A stretch of DNA of 64,000 nt, from contig CM052360.1 of the NCBI GenBank assembly GCA_028551475.1, positions 18,526,501 to 18,590,500 of the forward strand, read 5' to 3'. Every line of letters starts with the position of its first letter. Position 1 is the stretch's first letter. The notes beneath the pieces are model-generated. The model had not been told where the DNA came from and did no database searches. It saw nothing but the letters and a program-made list of their open reading frames with translations. Positions 45,745 to 58,747 of this stretch are shown here, piece after piece. This DNA comes from Casuarina equisetifolia (Eukaryota; Streptophyta; Magnoliopsida; Fagales; Casuarinaceae). Made by a program: the position numbers and the translations under genes.

Positions 45745-48700
45745 TCACAAGAGTTCATCTAACAAGGATCTTGCCTGAAAGTTTTCAATCTTGGACCTGA
45801 TAGACTGAATAGTCTCATTCAACTGGGAACCTTTGAGCTCAAGCTCACTCAAGTGAGCTCTTGTTTTTGCCACCTGTTTCTTGGCAGCGGCAACCTCTTT
45901 TTCTTTGATAGACAGATCTTCTATTTGAGCTGTTAGTTCTTTCTTCGTTGATTCCAACTCCTGATCACAGTCGATCTTTGCTAACTCAATGGTTCGATGC
46001 TGACTAATGAGTTCAACGTCTTTGGTGATCTCATTGATTAGGCCTCGGAGCCAACTGACATCAATCTGAGCAGATTCTACATCTTTCAGGATGGCTAGGA
46101 GTTCTTTGATTTTGGACTTGGTGAGATGAATGACTGAACTGTATTGCAACTCCTTAACCACAGAGCATACGCAGTCTAGATAATAAGAGCGCAAGGACAG
46201 TGATTCTAACTGACAGCTCGCAGCAATGTCTCCATACTTGTTAAATATAGACTGCAGAATGGAAGCAGAGCTTTCCTTCACATGATATTTTCCAACGGAC
46301 ACACAAGAATCAGAAAATACGGATCGGACCTCTTCCTCGTCACTGCCTTCCAACGCATTAGCAATACCAGAGAAACTAAAGTTCACGGACTCAGTAGCTG
46401 AATCAGGACCATCTACTCCCATGTCATCAAGAATAGGATTAGGAACCCCATTTTCAGCATGGAGCTCTTTGTCCCCTTCCTGTTTGTTTGGTGTTTCTCC
46501 AGAGATGTGAGTACCGTTTCTTTTGGGAGTGTCTTTAGAATTTTCAGGCTGTCAACACGATGAAGGAGTTAAAAAGATACAAAAAACAGAGGATTGATGA
46601 AGTATATAATGTGTGCTAATCATCCCAAGGAAACAATAAGAAGAAGGAAATAAACAAAGAAAGTAAAACTTGTCTAATTGTGCATTTGTTTGTGTGTGTG
46701 ACACGGAGAGAGAGAGGAGGGAGGGAGTATGCACCGGCACAAGCATTCCAGAGGTAGCCACTGTTTTAGAGGATTCACGTTGTTCCTTGTTGAGATTGAG
46801 AAAAGGATATTGCGCATAAGTTTCCTTAGCATGAAAATCAGGATAATCCACACCGCTTTCTACTTCCACCTTTTCCTTAGTCGCAAAACCAGAGTAAAGT
46901 GTTTTTGGAGAAGCCGCTACATTGTCACGCACCTTTGGGGTGCCTGGCTGGGAACCTTCCTTTTTTTTCCTGCCAAAACTTCTTGAAACATCAAGGATGA
47001 CGGAGCCTGCAATTACAAAGAAATATATTTAGGAACCTAGATCGTATCATGTAGATGTGAATCCCTGTGCATGAGATGGGATGAATGAATGACTCGGTAT
47101 CTATATATTCTGTCTAGTGGTAAATCCAAATCAGCAAGTGTTTCCTTGAAGTTCAAACGCAAACAAATAAGAGATGCTGACAAAACTGCCACTAAATCAC
47201 TTAGAACTGTTGAATCAAATTACATTCTTAACATCTTCAAAAGAAAATATCAGCATTTTTCTTAATCCAACCAACATATGAGGATGTAAGAAATTGCACA
47301 ATTTTCTTTCTGTGTAAGTGATTTGACACATCTAAGAGAAGCAAAGAAAGCCAAAAAGGAGAAAGAGTGACAGCAGAAAGACACAGATAATGGCCATGAG
47401 TGAATGGCTTACCAGGCAAGATCTTTAGAAACTTAAGAGGGTAACCTCTCACGGGTTGATACAATTGTGTTTCCCATTTATATTAAGGAATATGAATTCT
47501 TAACTCAGGATTTTCAGGTGCTTTCTCTTGTTTATTCACTGCTATTTATAATACAAGGCACCTTTGTAGTTCAAGCAGGAGAAGATAAGGAAAATGTGTT
47601 CCTCAGGATCCATTTTCTAAGATAAGAATAAAACTCCTCCTACTAGATTTGCTTTAAGCGGAAAAGCAGCCAAGCAGCTACCATTTAAATCTCCTTGCAT
47701 GTTGTAATAACCAAAGAAAGCACTAGAATCATAGGGTACCTTTGCCCCTCACAAAGTCTCTAAGTTTATGCTAATCGTTCTTATGTTGGTTATATTAAGA
47801 AGTTCATTATCCACATCTTAATCCATCCCTTCACTATGATAGTCAAATTATTGAACTATCATTGCATCACATTAAGTGAACAATGCATGAACTCAAGTTA
47901 AAAAAAGACCATAAGAGTATTAAAGGAGACCTAGCTCTGATATATTATTAAAAGACTCATTATCCAATCTAAAAATTGACTCAAGAGTTTATAGCATCTA
48001 TTATTATATAAACAAGAGTTTTTATATATTTTTGAATAATGTGGAAATTCTTGCTCATATCTTAACAAAATACACACTCTCCCTCGTAAGGTACCATACA
48101 AGATGGGGAAAAACTTGTCTCCTGTCCTTAGCTGCCGCGACTCTTTTCAGGCAAATTTCATCACATTTATGGTAAGGGATGAATGACTTGGTCAAGCTGG
48201 ATGCTATTGTATTTTCCTACTGACACCATCTTAAAATAAAAAATAAAAAATAAAAAAAGAGAAGAAAAAGAAAGGAAAAAAAAAAAAACCCCAAAATTTC
48301 TGCCTACGGAAAAGGTGGTCAAGAAAGCTCTTTAGAATTAGAAAACTCTGAATCCAATGATTTAACGAGTTAAATATTCCTAGTACTCACATCAAGAAAT
48401 TTAATATTAGGCGCCCCGATAAAACAAAAAGCCAGGATGTTCATATGTCTATAAAGTCATGAATTTAAATTAGGAAGACTTGCAAGTAGTCAAGATATAA
48501 GAAATGAGAATATGCAAGTGATTCAACTTGTTTGGCACCTCTTTTTTGGGTAAATATTGTTCAATAATTCTCACAGCAGATTAAGCATAGGCTTGCCAAA
48601 TCAAAATCAAATCTATTCCAAGGACATGTCATGTCCTAGCTAAAGAATCAAGAAAGCTGCAGATGCAAACGTGCTGTAGATATTTCTGCAAAACACAACG

Positions 48701-48846
48701 CAAATTTGGTATAAAAAATTACCTGATTTCTTCTTATCCTTGCGCGTCTCCCCTTGAGCAATCTTTTTGAGGCAAGTTTCAGTGCACTCGTGGTAGGGAT
48801 TTGACGCATTGGGGCAATCTGGATGTATCTGTCCTTTCTGGGACAT
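45745..48846 (-). CDS. PEARLI-4 (phospholipase-like) family protein
   Basis: Three exons on the minus strand: 48846-48723, 47006-46735, 46548-45745; GT-AG borders, 1200 nt, 399 aa. Exon 1 encodes MSQKGQIHPDCPNASNPYHE and then CTETC, a Cys/His motif. Exon 2 is Ser/Lys-rich and probably disordered (RSFGRKKKEGSQPGTPK). Exon 3 carries the PEARLI-4 region: ILQSIFNKYGDIAASCQLES, SYYLDCVCSVVKELQ, DVSWLRGLINEI, then a long coiled coil (KKELTAQIEDLSIKEKEVAA, LSELELKGSQLNETI). The family is named phospholipase-like by homology, but no catalytic motif is evident and biochemical function is unknown. Arabidopsis AT2G16900 is the likely counterpart by position. Intron 1 is long (1716 bp) and holds no recognised gene. 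Confidence 0.85.
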
Positions 48847-51665
48847 CTTTTTTTCTTTGGCACACCACCTTTTAACCCCTGCAAACCCTGAACAAAAGCA
48901 ACAAAACAAAATTTCAAGGAATTTTCCCATCCAGTAAAACAGCAAATTTGAGAGGTCTAAATCTCTGATTATCCTTCCATTTTAACGCATACTGAAAAAC
49001 CAGCCTCTAATCGTCGCTTTCGATTCAAATTCCTTCTAAATCGTCCGACATGATCTAAGAAACAATTCTGAAAGAGCAACCAACAATCGACACAAACTGA
49101 AAAACAGAACCCAGTAATGAAAACTTGAGCACTCACGTTTCACATCCAATTCAAAGCTCCGTATGGTTGGTGAGTACTAGAAAATAACCTATCAAACTGT
49201 AGTGATCAAACCTTTTCGTTGTTAGGTACGCAGGAAAAACCAAAGCCCCAGGTCAACTGAGTTGATTCAACCAGTTGACTCAGCGTAGGTTAGTTTCCGA
49301 CCCCTAAAATTTTATCTTTCCTTCCCCTCCTTTTCTCAAAAACCAAACAAAAGATGGAGAAACTTCTCTATCTCAGACACCAACCTTTCTCCTTCAGAAA
49401 CTAAACTAAACTAAACCCACAGCTTAGTTAGCCCAAAAAACCCAAAGGGTAAAGATTGGGTACAGAGCCCTAAATCAACCAAACAAACAAGAAGAACACT
49501 TGCAACCCCAAAAACCCACAAAGAGAAGCGGAGGAAGAAGAAAGAGATTAGATGCAAAGAAACCTATACCTGAACCAGAGTACAAATGGAAAAAAAGATC
49601 TACAGAGCATCAAACAACCCCAACAAAACTTGGTAAATATAGATGGAAAGAGAACAGCGGGAAACAGACCTCCAAGCAGAGAGCAGCGAGAAACAAGGCC
49701 CTTCGGGTCAGACTGGTCTGTTCACAAGCGAATTTTCTTACGCAATAATTATTTCCTTTCTAAATAAATGCCGCTGAAATGAAGTTTCAACGGTCTTGAC
49801 ATTCTTGTACTGTATTGACACGTAAATGACTTTTCTAGAAGATCTTTGAATATTGACAAATGTGTGGCTTTCATGGAGCTTACAGAGCAATGTGAACTGC
49901 ATTTTCTGAGTTTTGAATTCAACGCCCTGACAGGTACCGGCTTAGCCCGGCATGGACGACACTTCTGCAACCCATGACGTATGATCTTAGGAAGAAAATC
50001 AATGTAAGCGGAAAGAAATATCGGAAATCATTTGCCGCCTTGATGTTCATCTCCCCTTGCATTTTTCTTTTTGGCTGGCAATTACAGACCTTTATCCCAT
50101 AGGAAGACGTCAAAAGCAACAGTAGATTCTGTCGAAAAAAACAATTTTCATTGAATAGAAAACATTTTTTAATAAAAAATGGAGGCTGTTGTAGCTCATG
50201 CACTGCGTGGCTCGTATTCAATGTTGATACTGTTCTTTAAGTTGGGACCTTGTGGGAATATTTTGAGAATCCTTTGGTGATAATCAACGATAGCTGTCAT
50301 ACTCTGTGCACGGAATTGCCAATGGGAAAGGTGACGAAGAAGACTAAAATATTGGCCAGATCAAGAACTAGTTGGCGCCGACGGAGACAGAGAGAGAGAA
50401 AACCACGCCATTCCATAAAGCAAGCATGTGAACGTGGCATAGGCCTTTGCTCCTATGCCTTAAGTTTCCAACAAGTGTCCCATTAGTTTTTTGTCCAAGT
50501 TCAGGCGTCACTGATTGTGATATCCTGGAAAACAGGACATCTACATAGCTGCTGAATACGTAATACACAGTAGAAATTCCTTTGAACTTTGAAAAAATGG
50601 CCTCCAAGAATTATTGAGGATACAGCAAAAGGACACAGAAAGTGTTGAATCTGAAACTTGAAACTCAGTATCATTCTTACAGTGTTAATATTTAGTTTAG
50701 GATGAACATAAAAAACCAATCTTAAGAAACGGCGAGTCTTTTTAAGAGTGAGGATTGAAAAAATGGGTTAGTTTTTCTGCAGGATGGGGGACAGGCTAGC
50801 TTGATTCCTTTTATATTTCTCTGAGGAATTGCTGATGTATGGCTTCCACGTTTGGTTCAAAGTTGAAGAGTAGTTGAAACATGAAAGAATAGACTAACCA
50901 AAACGAAGGAAAGACATAGTAAGGTAGTTGGGGTGTTGTACGCAATCTTAGGTCATGCAATATGCCCCTGATCCGATCATTACCTCTCACGTAATATCTC
51001 TCTGCAGGACTCTCTTTCTTCTCGGCTTGGCTCTCTCTTTCTTGACAAAAGAAATTAAAAATAAAAACATCTTTCTCTCATGCATGGCCTGCAGTTTACC
51101 TACCCATGTAACAGCCAACATCCAGATATTTGAAAAAAAAGGAAAAAAGAAAAAAGAAAAAAAAACAACAAAATAAGAGTTGGTTGATTGTTCTATTCTC
51201 TGTGTCTTCTTCATTAATGAAGATAAACGTTTTATGTTCCTTCTCACTTTGAGATGAGGTGGGTTTTGTCTAAGCTCGGATGATATTGCAGTTAACAATT
51301 GCTATCAACTGAAGTTTGTATGGATCTCTCCTTTTGTCTTTTCTGCTTCTCTTTTGTAGCTTGTTGCATCGGTGTTTTGCTTTTCTTTCTTTGTTCACTG
51401 AAAAGAGGTCCTGGAAGTAAGAAGAGCCACTGTTTTCAGCCAGGTGTGCTCTTTCTCTCCCTCTCTCTCTCTCTCTCTGTCACTCTCAAATTGTTTGATT
51501 CTGTTATGTGCTTCACACACTGCAAAAAGCTTCCTGATGAACATTTATGTAAGCCTTTTATTCGCTGACATGATCTGGAGATTCTCGTGGCATTTTCAGT
51601 AACATTTTGCAGCTTGTTTTTTTTAAACGATTTCAGGAAGCACGAACTTGTTCATCCAAAACCCA
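48847..51665. other. intergenic between PEARLI-4 and AMS, divergent promoters
   Basis: The flanking genes diverge. The PEARLI-4 leader lies near 48850-49200 and the AMS leader and promoter near 51000-51665, where a CT microsatellite (about 51455-51480) and an intron-like acceptor cgatttcag just before 51640 suggest a spliced 5' UTR. Middle open frames (for example 49500-49748) are short, basic and unrecognised. Otherwise nothing is seen. Confidence 0.5.
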
Positions 51666-54326
51666 ATGGAGAGGCTAAGACAACTCGTTGGTTTGAAAGG
51701 TTGGGATTATTGTGTTCTCTGGAAATTGACTGAAGACCACAGGTGAAGTGAAAGTACCTAATATCTTTCCCTGTCTTACTCTTACTCCCTCTGACTTGTG
51801 TACTTGGTTTCAGGTTTATTGAGTGGATTGACTGTTGTTGTGCTGGGAGTACTGACAACACCCAGAACGCTGGGGAACTTCTTTTTCCTGTTTCTCCCGT
51901 CCTTCCGTGCAGGGATTCCATGTTTCCGCATCCAAGAAGCAAATCTTGTGACCTTCTAGCTCAACTGCCTTCTTCCATGCCCCTAGATTCTGGGTACATT
52001 TAGTCTCTCATTTTCACTATATAACATCACTACTTCAAACTCATTTTCTGTGCTGTACTTGGTGCTCTTGAACTCATCGATTGTGTGGTCTGGAGCAGAA
52101 TTTATGCACAAACATTGATATCAAACCAACCCAGCTGGTTAAACTTCTCAAATACAAGAGAGTCGAGTGTTCTACAAGTAAGTATCACTTCCCTTCCGTC
52201 CAACCGGCACAGGTAGAAAGGAAACCACAGTTCATATGAGTAAGTCATTATCGTATTCTCATTTGCAGGAAAATGGTGGTACTAGGGTTTTGATTCCATT
52301 GGCAGGAGGACTGATTGAGCTGTTCTCTACAAAACAAGTACGGTACTTCTTATTTAAGCAACTTCATTCCATATGGTTTACCTTTTTTGTTTATCTAAAG
52401 ATATGATCTTTTCGTAATCACTACCACACAGACGAAGTATATCTAAACGAATTCTCAACTACAGGTTGCTGAAGATCAGAATGTCATTGATCTGTTCTCT
52501 ACAAAGCAAGTATGATGTTTCTTAAACAACTTCCTTGAATATGAACTTGGAAAAAACAAAAGTATTTGGGATCACTGGCCGTTTGGCACATGCTATATGC
52601 TTTAACATTTTCTTTTTGGTTTATCTAAAGATTATGATCTTTTCATAGTCACGACCATGTTAAAAAAGTACATTTAAACTAATTTACAACTATAGGTTGA
52701 TGAAGACCAGCATGTCATTGATATCATCGCAGACCAGTGCCAAATGTCAATGGAGCAAGAGGCCCTCATCAACTCAAGCAGCATGGATATAAACTATACT
52801 ATTAATGTCAATGATCAAAAGGATCCCAACAACCATTTCCAGCTACCAGTTTCACCTCCAACAGCATTAGACAATCTGAATCTACCATACGACATCTCTG
52901 TTGACCGAATTCGCTTGTGTGAATCTCCAGTGAACTTCCTCTCGCAATATAGTTACCCTTCTGAAGATAGCGCTAGGAACGACATGTGTTTTGAAGGATC
53001 ACATAATTCATTCAGTTTTGACAAACCAATCAACGCCTTCAAATCTTCCACTGAGAATGAGCAGCAAGACATGGATATAATGCAGCACCCCATGGCGAGC
53101 AGTTTATCTAACATGCACATGCAGTTTACGGAGTCATTGCTAAGCAAGGAGCAGGGAAATGATAAGGATTCAATCAAGAACGAGAAAGGGATGGCAGATT
53201 CGATATCGGATTGCAGTGATCAGTTTGATGATGAGGATGATGCAAAATATAGGCGAAGGACTGGAAAGGGAGCTGGAGCGAAAAACCTTATTGCTGAAAG
53301 GAATAGAAGGAAGAAGCTTAATGATAGGCTCTATACCCTTCGGGCCTTGGTCCCTAAGATCTCTAAGGTAATAATCTTTAGCTCTTTGCCCAGTTCATCA
53401 TCAGAAGAGCTAAATAGACAAGTCATTGTAAGTTAAATAGGCAAGTTATAGTGAAAAATCTAATGCCGCTCCTGCATGTTCAGCTGGATAGGGCTTCCAT
53501 CTTGGTGGACGCGATTGAATTTGTTAAGGAGTTGCAGAAGCAAGCCAAAGAACTCCAAGATGAGCTTGAAGAGCATTCAGTTGATGAAGGAGGTAGAAGC
53601 ACAGCAAGCAATGGCAACCAACCCAATGTCCAACACGAAATTCCTAACCCCAGTGGAGTTAACCTTGGGCCGAAGAACGGGCATGATAAAACTCCAAATG
53701 GCAATCACGGGGGAGGCAATGGCAATGTCTCGAATCAAAATCAGGAGCCAGAAAGTACGAATGACAAGGCACAACAGATGGAGGTACCTAATTGATGTTC
53801 TTCAATTCCTTGTTCTTGGAAATCTATTTTCTTTGATTTCTTCATGAGAAAAAGGAATGGGACAACTATAGGTGCAAGTGGAAGTGGCTCAGATAGATGG
53901 GAATGAGTTCTTCGTGAAGGTATTCTGCGAGCACAAGCCTGGTGGGTTTGTGAGATTACTGGAGGCATTAAACTCTCTGGGATTGGACGTAACAAATGTA
54001 AACGTGACAAGCTTCAGAGGTCTTGTCTCTAATGTCTTCAAAGTGGAGGTAATTAGCTTCTAACGCTATTCTCGACTAAAAAAATCTTTCTGGGATTTCT
54101 TATTTACGTATTTTATGTTTATCAGAAGAGGGATAGTGAAATAGTTCAAGCTGATCATGTGAGAGACTCCTTGCTTGAGCTAACGCGAAACCCATCCAGA
54201 GGGTGGGCGGAGATGGCGAAAGCAGCAGAGGACGGCAGCAGCACCGACTATCATCAAAACCAGCACCACCTGCACAATCAGTGCGCTAGTTCCTACCACC
54301 AACACTTGCAACATCTCCATAATTAA
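51666..54326 (+). CDS. AMS: ABORTED MICROSPORES (AMS) bHLH transcription factor
   Basis: Nuclear bHLH activator of tapetum development, pollen-wall lipid and sporopollenin genes. Nine exons: 51666-51742, 51814-51993, 52099-52177, 52269-52337, 52465-52509, 52696-53367, 53484-53783, 53872-54048, 54126-54326; GT-AG borders, 1800 nt, 599 aa (Arabidopsis about 571). Seen: MYC_N-type N-terminus [44 protein letters not shown]; bHLH basic/helix 1 [20 protein letters not shown] and helix 2 [20 protein letters not shown] (about residues 334-405) split by the usual intron; low-complexity Asn/Gly linker ([16 protein letters not shown]); ACT-like domain [20 protein letters not shown] (475-533); AMS-specific His/Gln-rich tail. 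Exon 5 (15 residues) is an extra exon made by tandem duplication of the exon 4/6 junction. Expression is expected in anthers (family knowledge). Confidence 0.95.
52320..52722 (+). repeat. tandem duplication inside AMS creating exon 5
   Basis: Unit A 52320-52491 and unit B 52492-52722 each start ctgttctctacaaa.caagta, share an intronic stretch tttatctaaagat.atgatc and ttc.ta.tcac, and end gatgtcattgat-like. Unit B has an extra segment of about 60 bp in the intron part. The junction leaves a 45-bp open exon whose 5' part copies exon 6 and 3' part copies exon 4. Confidence 0.8.
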
Positions 54327-54825
54327 GCGTATGTTTCTGGAGTTTGAAACTAGAGGCACCAACTCCAACTTGTTTCTTATAGTGCTTTGGTAGGACCTTC
54401 CATCGACATCTTCTTCAAGCTTTGTACCAGACATAATGTCTAAGAAATTCTCTACCTGCCTGTTGGGTTTCTTAATGATGGTAATGTGGTGCATTTATTC
54501 ATCCCAAAAAACAAAATAAGTGTTGCATGCATACATATACATTAAAAAATTGCCTCCTCCTTAAAAGTTAGGTTTAAAGAGAAAATAAGTTTTCTAATAC
54601 GACATCAAAGCTAGTAATTAAGGTGAATAAGATGTTATCTTGATATATGACGTTTTCTTTCTCAATTTATTTATGCATTCAACTCCTTTCGTGTAATTAA
54701 TTAATTTATGAGAAACGAAATTAAGCTTGACAAAACAAAAATCCTACCCATTAAAGCAATAAAATAACCAAGACTACAAAGATATGAAAAGATTAATAAA
54801 TATTCTACCGTGTCTCAATTTTCCC
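54327..54825. other. AMS / phytocyanin convergent spacer
   Basis: 499 bp between two facing 3' ends. AT-rich from 54540, presumably both 3' UTRs. Nothing else seen. Confidence 0.5.
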
Positions 54826-55547
54826 TCAAAATTCCAGCCTTGGCAATATTCCAAACACAACCATGCAAATTGCCATGCTCCACCATAGAGGGGCATTTCG
54901 TTTACAAGAGTTGACTGGTGGAGATGGCTCCATTTGTGTAGATGATGCAGCACCCGTAACATTAGCCTCAGAAGTGCTGCTTGCTTCTTTAACATCAATG
55001 GTGAACCTCATTCCCCCAAGGCAATGGCCAGGGATATTGCAGATGAACCAATAATTCTTTGCTTTGGTGAGTTTGACTTGATCGTCTCCACTCTCATACC
55101 TTGCCAACACTCCAGAGCTCGCATCACATGATCGATAGGTGGCTTCTGTGACTTCATAAGCGTTATGTTGCCCCTTCAGATACTTAAAACCTTCATCATA
55201 TTTAACAAACATCCAGGATAAAAAATGGAGTTCCTCAACTGATCAAGAATGAAATTATTGAAATCAAATGAAAAATAGAGAACAAATGATTTGATTTTCC
55301 CCGCCAGAAACCAGATTTTAACATTGGCTACAGTAAAATTGGCAAGATAAAAGGGAAGGTACATACGAAGAACATCGCCGGTGCTAAATTTGTACTTCTG
55401 TGACCATAAGTCGAAGTCCGCATCCGCATTCCACTCTTCCTCATCGCCAACTATATAAACCTCCGGAGCAACACCCTTCAGTGACAAAAAATGAACCATC
55501 AAGATCATCAAGAAGCCGCCATATCTGAAGAACTTGGTCTCTTCCAT
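54826..55547 (-). CDS. phytocyanin (uclacyanin/plantacyanin-like), GPI-type
   Basis: Secreted blue copper-binding cupredoxin of the plant phytocyanin family. Exon 1 55547-55367 starts MEETKFFRYGGFLMILMVHF, a signal peptide, then EVYIVGDEEEWN and KYKFSTGDVL. Exon 2 ends at 54826: KGQHNAYEVTEATYRSC, YWFICNIPGHCLGGMRFTID, then a Ser/Pro-rich spacer and a hydrophobic tail WWSMAICMVVFGIL fitting a GPI signal. Copper ligands His, Cys, His and Met are all visible (H in GQHNA; C...GHC..GM). The exon 2 acceptor is odd: the family-like join would fall at tcctgga before TGTTTGTTAAATATG, which has no AG. The nearest usable AG, at 55240-55239, gives an in-frame 594-nt, 197-aa protein with about ten extra residues (EELHFLSW) before FVKYDEGF. 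Either that acceptor is used or the gene is damaged. Confidence 0.85.
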
Positions 55548-57031
55548 GGCCTTAAACTGTATGAAAAGGGATGTACTTGTAGAAAAATGAATGGCTTTCA
55601 GAAGATTGTCAACGGAAGATGATAACGATAAAGACATTCCAGTCATGGTGGGAATGGCTGGCTCTTTGCTTCTGCCCCACTGCTTTCAAGGCTGGATGCT
55701 TATTTCAGAATCATTCATTCACAGAAGCAGTAACGTGTATCCTACATAATACAAATCATTTATGTCCGATTATGAAATCAACTTGGTGCATGCGCGAACA
55801 GGCCCCACATTTACATCCTAGAGAAGTAAAGAGTCTGGTGCAGTGGGGCACCCCAAATGGTTAGACCCATTCAAAAGCAGCATGAAGCTTTTCTGGGTGC
55901 AAGTCAATGGCTGAAGTAAGTTGATAGTCCCTCATGAATCATTTTAACAGAAGTTACTCAAGAATAATGGAAGTGGCCCACAATTGAAGTTGACGTTCAT
56001 GTCATCTTTGTTCCTGGATATTGAACTTTCCAGGCTACAGTAGTTGGGTAGATGTACACACTGGCTGGCGATGATGGTGGAAGAAACTTCATACGGAAGA
56101 TACATCCTTAACTTTTAGGGAGGTTTCCTACATATAATAAGGCTGCTTGGCCACACAGAAATCGATTCCCTTTTCCTTTTAGGTGCTGGTTCATGATGAT
56201 TATCACTTTATCATAAGGCGAGAGAGTTTTACATAGATATTAAACGTTTGGAATGGGATTCCCACTTAAACACTGTGAACAGGAACAACTAACTAGCACC
56301 AATCACACGTGAAAGAAGATCATAAAAGACATCAAGGTTTACGGGATCATGAAGCAGTAATTTTCTCGTTTTACAACATCGAAAAAGGATCAAGATGCGA
56401 ATTGGGTCTACTATGTGGTCCTTTATCACAGCAAACAGGCCGAACTTTATGTCCTTAGTCATAGGAAACGTGTCCATGACGAAGCCCAAGGCTTTTATGC
56501 ATATGGATATCAAATTCCTATTCATCTTTCCTATATGTTAATATTAAAACAAATTAACTAACATAAATGGTTATATTTCCTCTTTCTTACTTGCTCCAAT
56601 CGATCTTTAATTTGATGGCTATTTTCTTCCTTGAAACAATGGCTAATGGACGAACATTGATACAATTCAATATGTGTGTATAGAATTGAAAAAAGGTGAA
56701 GAAACCACATAATTGAAGGGAAAGCAAAAAAGACAGAAAAAAGGCAATCAAAGACGTGATGAGATAACAATAATAAAAGGAAGTTTTTTACTCAAGAATA
56801 TTAAAGAAATTTTTTTACTTTTTACGTGTCAAAATAGAGTAGTGAATTTTTTGTATGAATAAAAAAGTTTGTCTTTTCAACAAGGCATTGAACTTAAGCC
56901 AATTTTTGTTACAAGTCTTGTAAACTTTCATTTTCGTTATGAATGTTTGCAAGTTTGTGAGTATAAAATGTGATTGAGGTGCCATTAAACAACCTTTCTT
57001 AACGGTAAACAAATAAATGGGGGCATTTACC

Positions 57032-57352
57032 ATATTTTTACATTCTATATAGGAGACGTGGATAAGAAGTTACTGTATTTTTCTTTTCACCTAAAACATA
57101 TAGCAATTTGTATCCTATAAAGAAATCAATTTATCCTGAAAGGAGATGAAAATTTAATATAAACCCTTATCAGAAAGTATACGATTTTGCATATTTTTAC
57201 TGAATGAAGATCAATATAAGTTTAATTGTTAAAGACGGATAGATTTGTTCTCCTTATCATCTTTTTTTTTCTCTTCTAATTCTAATGTTTTACAATGTAA
57301 AACTAAACCTCTAGGATCCAACAAAGTCTACCTCACCTGCACTAATGAACTC
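57032..57352 (+). repeat. diverged duplicate of the DUF1279 promoter/leader (orphan copy)
   Basis: Shares with 58748-59036, in the same order and orientation, tttttacattctat, gcaatttgtat, gatagatttgttctcc or its near-match, a.catgtaaaa.t.aa.cc, and ggatcca.ca.agt.tacctc. The downstream DUF1279 coding sequence is absent after this copy. Confidence 0.75.
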
Positions 57353-58747
57353 AGAACAGACATTATCAGAATCATCAAAATACCAAATGTAGGGAGAAAT
57401 CAAAGAAGAAGAAAAAAAAAAACTCTTAGGCAAAATTTACAGTGCATCATTATATTCTAAACAATTTCATTTGTCCAGTTCTGCTTGCATGTTGGCCTAG
57501 TTTCTCGCTAAACGTTAGCCCCAAAAAAAGAGAAATCAAAATCCTTACTGAATTTAAGCTACAGACCTTTTTACTTAAAAGGAGAGGGAATTGGATTCGA
57601 CAAAAGGATGACACAAGCTAACCTATTTTCTTTCAATCAATTTGCTTCGCTAATCAAAGTTGTTTCTTTCTATTTTCTCTTGTTCAATTAAAAAATGAAA
57701 TGATTAGATAAGGAAGAGACGCTAGTAGAAACTATTAAGAACAGAGCTAAGCACAGCCCCTCAACCGGCTTTCAACCTAATACTGCTGCAGATAAAAATA
57801 AAAATTCGAGGTTTAACCTATAGACTAGTAGGTGAGGTTCCAGCTAATGACTTTAAAATCAGGTAGCCATACGAGAGCATAGTAAGTCATACGATTGAGA
57901 GTGAATTGGTACAGCGATTTCAAACCTAGGAGATTCAATAACATTCCGGTCATTTTACCTATACCGCATCAACCAATAACAACAAAGAGGAAGCAAGAAT
58001 CTAACTGAGAAATTCCCAACCATTCACCATATGGCTGCAAAACGTGTACTCATAAGCTTTGAGATTGTTAGCAAGTGCCTATCTTAATGGTAAGCAGGTG
58101 CTACCTGGGATTTCTTAATCCTAGGTTCAATATCCAAGGTGTATGAGTAGGTGTGTGAGTGTACAAAAATAAATAAAAAAAAGCTCTAAGAAGTCTTTAG
58201 TTCAATTTCTTGCCATAAAACTTCAACAAGAAATACTTCTTAAAGGTTAGACATGCCCTTCCTTGTTTTAGCATCATAAGTCTTCTCCAACACTAACTTC
58301 ATTTGAGTATCCTTTGAACTAGTTACAAAACCACTCAATAATTAACAAAACAATTGATCAGATCACAACTAAGAATAGGAAACACAATATGCAAGTGTTC
58401 AAAAGCAACTTTAAAAACTACGAGTCTATACAAAAGTCCTTGTATATGTTTTCCATTCTTTACTTCACTTTTTGCCAATATTAGATTCCCACTTCTAAGC
58501 TATTTCCAAAGGGAAACTCCATATTTTGGGAATCATAGCTACGGAGGGTCCACGGAGCAATTATAAGTAACAAGTCACAACCTTAACCAGAATCATTTTG
58601 GCTACTATTGCTACATTTACTAGTTAAACTCTGCTTGTAATGTATTTCTTATTCAAAGTTATTCCCAATAAATTCTACAAAAAAGTTTAACCTTTTTAAT
58701 TATCAAAAAGATTTCGTATGCGGAGACATGGGTTAGACATTACAAAT

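Noticed and set aside
49500..49748. 82-codon basic open frame
   Set aside because: Lys/Arg/Gln-rich translation of an A-rich stretch, no homology recognised.
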